Positions 33,261-43,799 of a DNA stretch of 64,000 nt are shown here, piece after piece. The position numbers were made by a program, and so were the translations under genes. The stretch comes from Odobenus rosmarus divergens. Its lineage: Eukaryota > Chordata > Mammalia > Carnivora > Odobenidae. The notes under the pieces were generated by a model that worked only from the letters and a program-made list of their open reading frames with translations, was not told the DNA's origin and ran no database searches. The DNA is taken from the NCBI RefSeq assembly GCF_000321225.1, contig NW_004450397.1, forward strand, positions 1,093,653 to 1,157,652, in the 5' to 3' direction. Numbering within the stretch: the first letter of the stretch is position 1; the number at the start of each line of letters is the position of its first letter.

Positions 33261-33779
33261 ATTTATGCTAACACGAATTACATGCTCCTGTACCTGAAAC
33301 AGACTAAGTTCTGATGAGCTAAATTCTGATCCCATGCTATCAGGGATGCAAATGATACAAAAAGGGAGTGTGTGCAAATTCTAAATATCCCTTCAGTGAT
33401 ACCTGTGGGTACTATGCTTGAGGTTCAACCCGGCAGCTTCAGAGCTAGCCATGGTAATACCGTCTGGACATGCAGCATTTGGATGGGTTGGTCAAGTAGA
33501 AAGGGGAAAAATTCTAATGTGAATAGTGGACATATCTTTTGATCTATCGATTTCTAATGTTGACAGACCTAGCCAGATTAACCAGGAGCTGAATGGAGAA
33601 AATACCTATCTTGGACTACTATCGAGCTGTAAGGCAAACATTTTATTTTATGTTGTTTGTTTTTGTTTTCTTAATAAATGAAGACCTTCTTGCTTTAGAC
33701 AACAGGCATGGAGATGGCAAAGTTGATGTGAATGATTTTTGCTCATACGTATGAGGTTTTAAGTGATTGTTGCATCCCC

Positions 33780-33935
33780 AACACCTAACACTGACCCTTA
33801 GAACATCTATTTATTCATAGACAAATAAATATTGAGTGTGTACTAAGTTCTAGGTACTGCTCCAGGTGCTCAGGATATACCAGCAAATGAAATACATAGA
33901 AGTCCCCCATAGAGTTCACATTTTAGAAGGCAAAG
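33780..33935 (-). repeat. L2 LINE fragment (antisense)
   Basis: 'tattgagtgtgtactaagtt', 'ctaggtactgctccaggtgc', 'tcaggatataccagcaaatg' and 'catagagttcacattttaga' form the reverse complement of the L2 3' region. Confidence 0.75.
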
Positions 33936-34029
33936 GCAAAAAATTAATGTTTCCTAAATTAATGTATACCTCAAGAAGCCCCTGCAGGCACTGAGAAAAC
34001 TGAAAATTCTTAAAGAATTAAATGTTACC

Positions 34030-34105
34030 ACATCTTACACTTTTATCTGTAGTTCTCTTCCTTTCTGCTAGAATGTAAATTCCAGGAAGGCAGAGATCTT
34101 TGTTT
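34030..34105 (+). repeat. L2 LINE fragment (sense)
   Basis: 'tgctagaatgtaaattccag' and 'gaaggcagagatctttgttt' match the L2 phrase 'ctagaatgtaagctccatgagggcagggac'. Confidence 0.7.
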
Positions 34106-34517
34106 TGTTCACTGGTGGTGACTTTCACTATGCTTTAGTGACTTATTTCTTAAATAAGTACTATGAGCCATCTGCTCTATTAGTCTCTCTATCCTTGGCA
34201 TTTCCAAGGATGGGTTAACTGTGCACCAATAGCTTCACAGTAACTGGTATTATCAAGAACCAAGAGTCCCTTCCCATGGCTGCCTTTCACATAGTGGAAA
34301 ATCCTGGCCATCTTTCTCTTTTTCTTTCTCTTCATGATTTTTTCCACCTACCCACAACTTTTCGTTAGTGGGTGATGTTCTGAAGGTCATTATTCATCCA
34401 ATAAAATCCTGGGCCATCTCCCCAGAAAATGCACATAGTCATATACATACATACATATTTGGCCCCTCCTGGGCCATGGAACCAGGGTTAAGAAGTCCTG
34501 ATTTAAAAGTATGGCAT

Positions 34518-34704
34518 GGGGTGCCTGGGTGGCTCAGTTGGTTAAGTGTTTGCCTTCGGCTCAGTTCAGGATCACGGGGTCCTGGGATGGGGCCCCCTGC
34601 TCAGCAGGGAGCTTGCTTCTCCCTCTCTCTCTGCCCCCCCCGCTTGTTCTCTCTCTCGCTCCCTCTCTCTCTCGTTCAAATAAATAAAATCTTAAAAAAA
34701 AAAT
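34518..34704 (+). mobile_element. CAN/SINEC SINE
   Basis: Head 'gggtgcctgggtggctcagt', core 'cggctcagttcaggatcacg', CT-rich tract and TTCAAATAAATAAAATC tail followed by (AC)n. Compared with the consensus it lacks a stretch in the core (about 34590). No clear TSD was found. Confidence 0.95.
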
Positions 34705-34719
34705 AAAACACACACACAC

Positions 34720-35422
34720 CCAAAATCTACACTATGTCATTTACTTTTGTCTCATTTTATCAAACTTCTCCTAGTTCTTCAGTAATATAAAATTACTCAT
34801 TGAAGAAAGTAAAATCACTCAATTCATATTTCAACCTGGATATCTAAGTAGTTTGGAAGCAGTAACTATTAACATTACAGCTAAAATTTATATTCACAGC
34901 TGCTCTGATTGATGTGAGATTTATTTGTAGTTGTCCATGTATGAAAGTGATATTGTATAGAGTTGTTTCTGTTGTACCAAATCCATTTAGCTTGAAGCTG
35001 TTTCCTTCAAAACTCCTTTGTCAGATACCTGTAAATACTTCTGGTGTGATTCTAGAATGATACTCCATCTGATGTTCCTGATAATAATGACAATAATAAC
35101 AGCATAGTTACAACACAATAGGGCACTCCTGTTTGTTCAATCAAGGTGCCCTAATGTTTCCATAGCAACTCTCTTCTGTTCCCATGTTCAACCTTTCCCA
35201 TCCAGCAATGATACAGTGAAATTCTTTGACTTATTAATGCCATCCTCCTTTTCCATATTTATTTGCTTTTTTCCTTTTTCCCTTCTCTCATTCCTTGTCT
35301 TCCAGTTCCCAATCTCATTCTCACATATCTTTTCCTACTTTGATATTTATCTGTCTCTCTTCTCAGCTTCTGAAATGTTATTTATTTTGTGTCTATTTTC
35401 AAAACAGTGACCGTTTTTCTGA
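34720..35422. other. Unique sequence, pyrimidine-rich at right
   Basis: No gene recognised. 35230-35390 is a strongly C/T-rich plus strand; open frames across it (35216-35705) read as Phe/Ser/Leu-rich and are not convincing. Confidence 0.4.
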
Positions 35423-35473
35423 ATCATATATATATGATATATATGATTATATATATCATATATATATATATAT
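35423..35473. repeat. AT-rich palindromic tract
   Basis: ATCATATATATATGATATAT and its continuation form near-perfect inverted repeats of (AT)n broken by GAT/ATC. It could extrude as a hairpin or cruciform and is likely unstable in length. Confidence 0.85.
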
Positions 35474-35543
35474 GTCCAATCAACTTAAAACCAGTTTAAC
35501 TGGCAAAGTAAGTGACATCTCATTCATGAAGTCAGATTGTCAT

Positions 35544-35617
35544 GTTGCCAGGACAACTGCAGATATGATCAAGCTCAAATCCTTCCTCAAGGAATATACT
35601 CATGTTGTCATGACAAC
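35544..35617. promoter_or_regulatory. Pair of RFX X-box-like palindromes (candidate)
   Basis: GTTGCCAGGACAAC (35544-35557) and the perfect 14-bp palindrome GTTGTCATGACAAC (35604-35617) lie exactly 60 bp apart, both preceded by TCAT. The RFX family consensus is GTTGCCATGGCAAC; each site differs from it at two positions and keeps both half-sites. The surrounding 35476-35705 is repeat-free as far as I can see. Binding and function are inferred from sequence only. Confidence 0.35.
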
Positions 35618-35705
35618 CTATATAACTTGGTTTAAGTGTCATTTCTGTATGGAAGATGTGCATATACTTTGGTTAAAATCAGGAGCATTTGATAAACTTC
35701 TGTAA

Positions 35706-36370
35706 ATTTTCACACTTCAAGTTCACCTCAAGCTTCCAAACTGAAAGTAACCAAATTGCTAACAGTTTAAAACATGAGACTTGTACTATTCTAGTGAAAA
35801 ACATTACATTGTTGATACAGAAGCTATGACAATGTAAGCTATGACTTAATGAGTGATATTTTAAAAGCTACTGGTAAGTTGTGGATTTTTTTTTGCATGA
35901 TTAATCTTTGAAATTTGGATGTGTAGTGATGAGATCCGTGGGTCCTTACTATCTATGGAGACAGTAGTGGAATAAGTTTTGTATTAGTGGTATTTATGTC
36001 TTAAATAAATCCAATGATCCTTCAAATAGAAATACATAATGAACATTAAATGTTAAACAAAGGCAAGCTTTGATAAGAGTGAAATTTTATTACTGCTCCA
36101 CTAATTATATCTCTCTCTTCTGAAAGGTTTCAATGATTCACTGATACAGAAGGCTTTAAATGCCCTCCTTTGTGATCAAAAAACCTTCTCTTTTCACTTC
36201 ATTCAGTGCTGTATTGCTAATATCGACACTGGACACTGAATTACTGACAGAGTAAAAACTGCTTTGAAAATTTGTCTTCTCAAAAATAATCTCTTCTATT
36301 CTTTATCATCTCTAGAATGTATCACATGTCACATCTCTTTACAAACAATTCTAGTGTGGCTTTTGACTAT
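35706..36370. other. Unique AT-rich sequence
   Basis: No repeat or exon recognised. Confidence 0.4.
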
Positions 36371-36393
36371 TCCTTTTTTTTTTTCCTGTCTTT

Positions 36394-36602
36394 ATTTATT
36401 TATTTATTTATTTTTTTAAAGATTTTATTTATTTGACAGAGAGAGACACAGCGAGAGAGGGAACACAAGCAGGGGGAGTGGGAGAGGGAGAAGCGGGCTT
36501 CCCGCTGAGCAGGGAGCCCGATGTGGGGCTCGATCCCAGGACCCTGGGATTGGGACCCGAGCCGAAGGCAGTCACTTAACGACTGAGCCACCCAGGCGCC
36601 CC
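36394..36602 (-). mobile_element. CAN/SINEC SINE with TSD
   Basis: Antisense copy: 'ttaaagattttatttatttg' tail side, GACAGAGAGAGACACAGCGA tract, 'ccgagccgaaggcagtcact' core and a 'ctgagccacccaggcgcccc' head. The flanking repeat TTTTTTTCCTGTCTT(T/A) lies before the tail (about 36376-36392) and, as TTTTTTTACCTGTCTTA, after the head (36603-36619). Confidence 0.95.
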
Positions 36603-36856
36603 TTTTTTTACCTGTCTTATAAATCTCAAATTGATCCCATTTCTGATCCCTTAGCATCATTTCTTTGGCACTTATGTGGAAGAATTGTGATTCAAATAAT
36701 ATTCAGTGGGGTCAGCCTCCACCTTGTCCTCCCAGGATCCCAATTACATGAATTTACAGCAAAGCTTCTGAGAGAGTTCACGGATGGGCTTTAGAGTGTC
36801 TAAAAACACACCTGAAATTGTATGCAAAATTCTAAGTGTATATTCACATATGCACT

Positions 36857-37048
36857 TTTTAAAAAATATTTTATTTATTAGAGGGAGAGAGTAAGTGGGG
36901 GGTGGGGGAGGGGTTGAGGGAGAAGGAGACCGAGAATCCCAAGCAGACTCCACCTTCAGTGCGGAGCCCTATCCCACGACCATGAGATCATGACCTGTGT
37001 TTAAACTAAGAATCAGATGCTTAACCATTTGAGCCACCTATGTGCCCC
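36857..37048 (-). mobile_element. Older CAN/SINEC SINE
   Basis: Antisense and diverged. GA/GT-rich tract at 36880-36925, 'gaccatgagatcatgacctg' core and 'tgagccacctatgtgcccct' head. Many substitutions relative to the younger copies suggest an older insertion. TSD is not clear. Confidence 0.88.
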
Positions 37049-37059
37049 TGCTTTTTTTT

Positions 37060-38930
37060 TTGAGGAAAAAAAAATCTCCATAACTGGCATCACATTAGCA
37101 AAGGAGCTATTACCAAAAAATATCAAGGACCACTACTTTGGGACATAATATGGCATTGAAAAGAATCCATGGTGAAGTGGGGAAATCTAATTGTAAGTCA
37201 AAAGAGCTGGTTTTCAAATCCCAAGTTTTTCCCTACTAGTGTATAGGCATTATATATCGTAGTATAAATTTTAGGATATACCAATGATTGATAGTTCTGG
37301 AAAACAGTGAAGTCTATTACAGGAAATTAAAAACTAAATGCAGGCAAAATCATTAATAGTAATTCAATTTAGAGACTATTATTAATGTAAATTAACTTCC
37401 ACATAATATTCCTCTAAGAACTGATAAGGAAGATTTTTTTTCTAAGAGACGGGAATAGGAAAAAAATGAAATAAATTCTAGAAAAATAAACCGAAGTGTT
37501 TAATATAGTTTGTGTTATAGACCCTTGGATAAGTCATTGTCCTTAGATTATAAATTCCTTAAGATGAAAAACTTTAACAAACCTCTTTATAACTACAATG
37601 TGCAATTAGCTTTGACTGGATTTGGCAGGTTACCAATAAATCAATGAACACGTTTCCTAAGGAATCTTCAAAATCAAATTAGGTGTTTTCTCCCTACATA
37701 TGAAGAACTTTTCTGATACATATGAAGAATGATTTCTCTTTAGGTAAAGATAGAAAGTGAATTTTAGGTAGAGAAAACTAAAGCAATTGCAAATCCCTAT
37801 AATAGTGCCATAAACAGAACCAAACCAAAAGAAATAACATCCCTTAAACTTAGCGGGTCTCAGTGGATAAGTTGAACATGAAAAAGCAATAGATCGGCTA
37901 AAGGGAAAAAAAAATCTGCCCAAGAAAATGATAAATAAGAAGAAAACCAAGTTAAGAAAGTAGTACTTACATAAAATAAATACTCCTCTGAACATTTTAT
38001 TTACTAGAGGAGTAAGCTAATGTTTAGTGCATTTAATTTAGCACTGGACTTAGAACTCCACCCAAATAAGTTCATTTGGAAGGAGAAAACTGTGTCTCAA
38101 GTGACCCGGATTCCAACAAACTATCTCACAAACACATAAGATAGCCAGTAAAGCAGTGCATGAAGCAGGAGCTCAGGGAAGGAGACGGGAACCTCCTTAG
38201 CCTGTGATGGAACCCAGGTTCGCAAGAAAGTTTCTTGAAGAAAAACCCATTTTTGGGGGCTGGTGCACTTGGGGACTGCCACATGTCCTTGAAGTGGCTC
38301 ACCTTTGTTGGAACATACAGAATTTGCAGTTGTGGGAACTAAACAGGTCCCTGTAAGGAAAAGGAGAGAGGACCATGAAACTCACTGTGATACCATCAGT
38401 TATGCCAACCAACTGTCCATTCACATTCCTGGCTGGAGTTACATGGCAGGAGATTATACATGCTGTGACTTGGTTGTAAACATAAAGTAACGCAAAAAGA
38501 GTGAGGACCCCACCATGCCCAAGCCCAAGTCCAAGCCAACACCCCCAAGCCAGCATCCCTAAGGGAACAGAGACTGTGACCCGTCAGAAAACTGTTCTGG
38601 GTGCCAGCAAACCCTTGCCGGAAGATGCTGGCCTTGCAGGTAGTGCTGGAAGTCTGTAAACCTCAGGTGATTTCTTGCAGGTACATGGTACAGGAGAAGA
38701 AAGCCAGATGCAAGGAGAGCCTGGGGATAGAAGCAGTTTACCATTCCCTATCTTGTTAGTGATAACTTGTTCAAGCCCAAAGAAAAGTAGATTTCAGAGA
38801 AGGAGATGCACACGTGATCTAAAAGTATCTATAATAATGTGCCGAAATTTAAAAGAAAAAAGAACAAAAGAAAAAACGTGATTTTTTTTTTTACAAGATA
38901 ACAAACTCCATGCCAAAGTTTTCAAGACCA
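37060..38930. other. Mostly unique sequence; exon-like hints only
   Basis: No gene that I can support. 38100-38760 is less AT-rich and holds several short open frames (38305-38490, 38675-38881) and a pyrimidine-AG acceptor-like site near 38677 (GATTTCTTGCAG). No donor pairs with it in a coherent frame. An antisense frame (37657-37995) is Phe-rich AT reading. Confidence 0.4.
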
Positions 38931-38939
38931 ATTACTGGA

Positions 38940-39420
38940 CCAGGTCCTCCAGAGGGACACAGTCTAACCACAGGCTGCCCCACTGCCCCACTACCTGGAC
39001 CTGTGATGACTGCAAATGCTGGATGAACCACTAACATTACCTTCATGATGCAAAGCACTTATTTTCCTTTTCATTTTTTTTTCATAAAGGGAAACATAGC
39101 TTCCTGAATTGCTGACCCAAACCAAGCAGAAACAATAACCCTTGGGGAAACGTATCAAGAGACTATTGCGGGGAACCAACTCAATGTAAACTAATAGATA
39201 CCCGTCCCTTCAATTTTTACTTCTGAATTTTCCCCCTACCTTTAGTTTTTACACCCTACTATTCCCACGCAGGGAGAAAGGCCTTATATGCTCATGTGGC
39301 CTCAGGTCTCTGGGTCTGATTTTTTTTCATCAAATTTCTGGGACTCGAACGCATCACTTTTTAAATATCAATCCCAACTCCTAACAGTTCAGCAAACTCC
39401 AAATTTGAGGTCATCACACA
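38940..39420. repeat. Possible degenerate LTR, unclassified
   Basis: A segment with LTR-like texture: 'tgatgactgcaaatgctgga', a CTTATATGCTC element (39281) followed by 'cctcaggtctctgggtctga' and 'ctgggactcgaacgcatca'. This resembles the R/U5 part of class I retroviral LTRs. No paired LTR, primer-binding site or internal genes were seen, so this is a weak suggestion. Confidence 0.2.
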
Positions 39421-39429
39421 GTATATTTA

Positions 39430-41080
39430 AAAACTCTGGATGTGTGTACCACATGATACCGGAAGCTCACTTTGGAATAAGCGGGTGCTCTGCCAGAGAC
39501 TCCGGAGCAAGTGGTCTGTTTCTTTGTGACCTGGGGTTGTCAGAGCAGCCCTCCCTAACCCCACTCCACTCACAGTATGTTTCTTCATTTATCAAGAGTA
39601 TATTTCCATGGAAGTTATGAGGGCAGAATTGGCTGAAAAATTATGGGTAACCACAGTGTTTTCTGCAAACTCCCCACCCCCAAAAAAGTCGTGTTGCTAA
39701 CAAACGGCCTGATGGTTCCAACTCTGCCATGTTTTCTTCTAAACATTTACAATGTCCATTATTTATAAATGTGTGCTTGGGGAGTTCAGAACTAATTTTT
39801 TTTTTACCAAAAATGGAAATAAACACAATTATCACCCAAAAAAGCACAGGTGAATGACAGAAATTATTTAGAGTTTGGTGGTGGGAGTTGAAGGAGGTAT
39901 CCCTAATAGCCTCCATGCCATTACAATAAGCATTTGTTCTTTGTATCTAAAATGTATTGAATGTATCTTGTAGCACTGTATAGTATCTTGTAACATAGCA
40001 TTATGTTAGGTGATGGTGATTTAAACAATTGCTGGAGTTTGTCACAAAACCCAGTGTGAGGCAGGGTTGGGGACAGAAGGAAAACTAGGGCACTGAGAGT
40101 TCCATTTACTTAGTGAGTTAAGCAAGGATATTGACTTTGTGGCAGTCAGCACCTATGGGGTGGTTGACTCAGGGGCTGAGTCAGACTAATTAGCTCTCAG
40201 CCTGGAAATCTCTGACAAGGAGTGAAGACTGAGAAAGCCACAGTAATGGTGCCAGAGTGTTCCAGCTCGGGCATGACAATTCAAGCTAGCTTGGGCTGAA
40301 AAAGATAAATACTTGGTCAAGTGGACTGTGGTTGGAAAGTAAAAAAAAAAAAAAAAATCAGAGCACATCAGGCCAACAGATAAGAGCAGAAGGCAGTGGG
40401 TCAGGATCCATAGCAAGAGTAAATAGAGGAAGTAAGTTTTTCTGCAGCAAGGCTTGAGGTTAAGTAACCTCCAGCACAGGATTTTTAATGGGAAATAACC
40501 ATACATAATGTAAGCCCATCTGGTCTTACAGGAACCACTTTGTAAAGCTGAAAGGGAGCTTTAGACAAATTTTTAACAGACGTAAGTCACTGTCCTTGCC
40601 ATCGTGAAATTAGTTCCAAAGACAAGATATGTAGAGAAAAAATTAAAAAATGTTGTGCTCATTCTGCAAATAAGACCTCATGGTAAGCCTTGGAAAGGAT
40701 GCAAGGGTGAAACTAACATGGTCACTACCCTTAAAGATTTTATAGTCTAAGGAAAAGATAAATACGATGACAAAGTTTATTGCTTCATGAGAGAAGTGCC
40801 AGATAAGTAGAAGTAAGTATGAGGCCAGCTCTAAAATGACAAAACCTTGAACTGCTAGGGACAGTGGTACTTAGATTTCAATGGCAAACAGTATTTAAAC
40901 ACAGAGTTAATCATCTCAAGCAAATGTTTCCTTCAGGGAAAGAAAAGTCCTGCCAATAACAGATGGAGACCTGAAAAGATTGCCCATTTAGTTAAGCAGT
41001 AATGGAAGCCAGTGCTGTTGACAATCACTTCAGCCACACCTGCATTAAGAAAAATGACACTTGGGTGCCAAATTATGTGA
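39430..41080. other. Unique sequence with L2 trace
   Basis: No exon recognised. An A-run lies at about 40341-40357. 40710-40800 ('ttaaagattttatagtctaa') resembles antisense L2. Remaining short frames are not convincing. Confidence 0.4.
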
Positions 41081-41083
41081 GTG

Positions 41084-41085
<2 letters not shown>

Positions 41086-41118
<33 letters not shown>
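41086..41118. repeat. (TG)n microsatellite
   Basis: About 16 uninterrupted GT units. Probably polymorphic. Confidence 0.96.
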
Positions 41119-41119
<1 letters not shown>

Positions 41120-41121
<2 letters not shown>

Positions 41122-41974
41122 AACATTCTTAAAAATTGACAGTCTTCCTTAAATACTTCCATTCCTGTGCTCATTATTCAAAAGAAATTTTATTAACCTC
41201 GAATTTTAAGATGTGTCATTTATTGTATATTTGTTCCCATTTACTTTCATTTTTTTCCTGGAATTAAAAAAGAGTTTACCTTGGAAATTCACAAATTAGA
41301 CTTCTTTGTTACTTCTCTCCTTTCACCAGGAAACCATCTTTGTGTTCTTAAACAAATTGACAAATACAAAATGCCAATGAAACTCAAATGGGCCCTTTGA
41401 AAATAATAAATTGGAGCCAAATAATCTGTAAGTTCTAAACAGAAATTGTGCTTTCCCATTTGTTTTAGATTATGCCAGTCAACATATACTAAACAAAGAG
41501 TAGAAACTTGGTAAATGTGATTTTATTAAAAAAAAAAAAAGCTCCATTTAAGTAGTTGAAAAACTGATTCTGAAGTATGTCCTAAAGGAATTGATTTTAT
41601 CATAGGATCTCTAGAGACTTTTTTAGTTGCTCAAGAAAGTCAATACTCTCTCATAAATCAGAAATGATGGGTGTGGTAATGGAGCATTATGAACATTGGA
41701 AAGAAAGCAAAATTATTTCAGAAGACATAATTATATGACTGGAAATCAAGTGAATCAACTGAAAAACTTTTGTGAATGGAAAAAAGAAAGGGAATTAGTT
41801 CCCATATGCCTGCCATAATGACTGAGAAGTTCAAGAATTACCAGGTGAGCCTTATCGCTTTAAGTGGGGGTCCAATACCATGTTCATGGGTCTTTCCATA
41901 GTCAGTTCATCACTCCTTTTTCATGGTAGGTTGGCTATTTTACACTTTTAAAATTATTTTTATTCTTAGCTATA
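41120..41974. other. Unique AT-rich sequence
   Basis: No repeat with clear ends. A 'cag/gtgag' donor-like site at 41843 has no supported upstream exon. Confidence 0.4.
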
Positions 41975-42289
41975 CAGTTGACCCTTGAACAATGGGTGTT
42001 AGGTATCTCTAATCCCCATACATTTGAAAATCCATCTACAATTTTTGATTCCTCAAAACCTTAACTGTTAATAGCCTACTGCTGACCAAAAGCAATAACA
42101 CAGTTGATTAACATATATTTTGTATGTTATATATATTATATACTGTATTATTACAATAAAACAAGCTAGAGCAAAGAAAATACATTAAATAAATCACAAG
42201 GAAGAGAAAATACATTTATAGTAAATGTAAAAAATCCATGTATAAGTAGACAAGCACAGTTCAAACCCATGTTGTTCAAGGGTCAACTG
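41975..42289. mobile_element. MER2 (TcMar-Tigger nonautonomous DNA transposon)
   Basis: Both terminal inverted repeats are present: CAGTTGACCCTTGAACAA at 41975-41992 and TTGTTCAAGGGTCAACTG at 42272-42289 are exact complements over 18 bp. The internal sequence (tactgtattattacaataaa, aagagaaaatacatttatag) fits MER2. The left flank is TA, as expected for the TA target; the right flank is TG, consistent with one mutation. At about 315 bp it is close to full length. It codes for nothing. Confidence 0.95.
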
Positions 42290-42340
42290 TGTATTACATA
42301 ATATTCACGATGGACTGTTAATTAAAAATAGGAAGCATGG

Positions 42341-43733
42341 GGCATGGACACAGCGGCTTGTGGGGGCCTCCAGCAACTGGTGGGGACAAGAGGCACAGGG
42401 ACTCGGCCCTGGGGTGGCCTGGACACCCTGGTGCCAGCCCAGGGCTAGGTGGAGACCAGAGGAGCTGCAGGTTCTGGGGGTTGGGGGTCGGAGGTAACAT
42501 AATACCTCTATGGCAGTGGAGAGCAGAAATGGAGATCAGACATCCTTGCCTCGATTTTAGTGGAAATGCTGCCAGTCTTTTCCCATTAAATAAGATGCTG
42601 GCCTTAGGAATAAGGTTTAGTAATATGGTGAATGATACTGGATTTCTTAATATTTAACTTAACTTTCACTTATCAAAAAAGTTCTACTCTTTCATGAAAC
42701 CGGCATGCAAGAGATTAGAAGCCAAGTGGCTGGGCAGGAGTGGGGTTGCCCCATCCCGGTGAAAGTGAGGACCCTGGTGTCCTGGAGCAGCCGGGGGCCG
42801 CCATGTTGGGGGAGTCCTCCCAATCCTGGAAGGAACTTGGCCCAGCCTTGCCAGAGATGTGTTGCAGGGGAAACTGCTACTGTGTTTTATAATGAAAGGC
42901 AATGATTTTGTCTTAAATGAAGACCTAAACTTGTGTCACTTATCATCCATGTGAACTTCTGATCATCTGAAGTAACTGGAGAAATACAATAACAAAGCTT
43001 AGTGTCTGACTCATTCCATGAGGGTATGCTTTTTGACTTTTTGTACTCTTATGTTGCATTCCATGGCATAATCCTGAACAATGGTGAAATCAAAGATCCA
43101 GCAATTTGAACTTACTATATTTTAGGTTGATTCATATAACAGCCAAACATGCCCTGGGATACAAATAAATAATGTTTACCCTGATAAATATAGCCCCATT
43201 ATGAGTAAATTGTGTTAATGCTGGTGACTAACTGGTAACCTTCCTTGTTCTCATCCCATTTCCATGGAATATATCTTTCAAATCCCCCCATCTGTTGAGC
43301 AAACACTTGGAATGTAATATGGATTCTTAATGCTCTAAGAGGTTGTGTTCTGGCATGAATGGCTTAAAAAAAATTTGGCTTAAGCAACCAATTGGATCAT
43401 TTTAGCTAATATTCTGTTTGAACAACAGTTTCTATTTGATTAGGATTTTTCCTTCCTTTGTAATTCCCCAAGCTTGCCTCTGTTATGTTTCATAGGAAAT
43501 GAATCTGTCAGCAGAGAACCTATATTGATATGTAAATTTATCATTTTTTTTTCATTAGTGCTCTATATTCTTTTCATCTAAATTTCAGAAACTGACTTCA
43601 AAAACTCAGTTTCCCTTTATCTGTATTCTCAATAAAATTTCACCCAGGCTTGGGTGATTTAATATTTATATCCATAGTTTCTAAAAGTCTTATGTAAATA
43701 AAGATTGAAATGTTAATTTGAAAAAAGAAAAAA
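42341..43733 (+). pseudogene. Processed retrocopy of an unidentified transcript
   Basis: A 1.4-kb block bounded by a perfect 11-bp direct repeat AGGAAGCATGG (42330-42340 and 43737-43747). It ends in an A-rich tail (GAAAAAAGAAAAAAAA, 43720-43735) with AATAAA about 20 nt upstream (near 43697). These are the marks of LINE-mediated retroposition of a polyadenylated RNA. The 5' end (42341-42500) and 42705-42870 are strongly GC-rich in an AT-rich window; 42900-43720 is AT-rich and UTR-like. 42535-42625 contains an antisense piece of old L1 ORF2, either exonised in the parent or inserted later. Open frames (42337-42657, 42705-42905) have no recognisable domain. The parent could be an mRNA or a lncRNA; I do not recognise it. 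Confidence 0.75.
42535..42625 (-). mobile_element. Old L1 ORF2 fragment inside the retrocopy
   Basis: 'catccttgcctcgattttag', 'tggaaatgctgccagtcttt' and 'cccattaaataagatgctgg' are antisense L1 RT sequence (the 'GRQGCPLSP / ILNGE' region). Confidence 0.65.
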
Positions 43734-43799
43734 AACAGGAAGCATGGATGTTTACATACAATCTTTTTTTAGATGATTATAGAAAATTTGATATTTTTG

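Noticed and set aside
38290..38880. Possible coding exon with acceptor at 38677
   Set aside because: No donor in a consistent frame and no recognisable protein similarity.
42337..42905. GC-rich open frames as a new gene
   Set aside because: They sit inside the retrocopy, are broken by an antisense L1 piece, and show no recognisable domain; kept only as part of the pseudogene.
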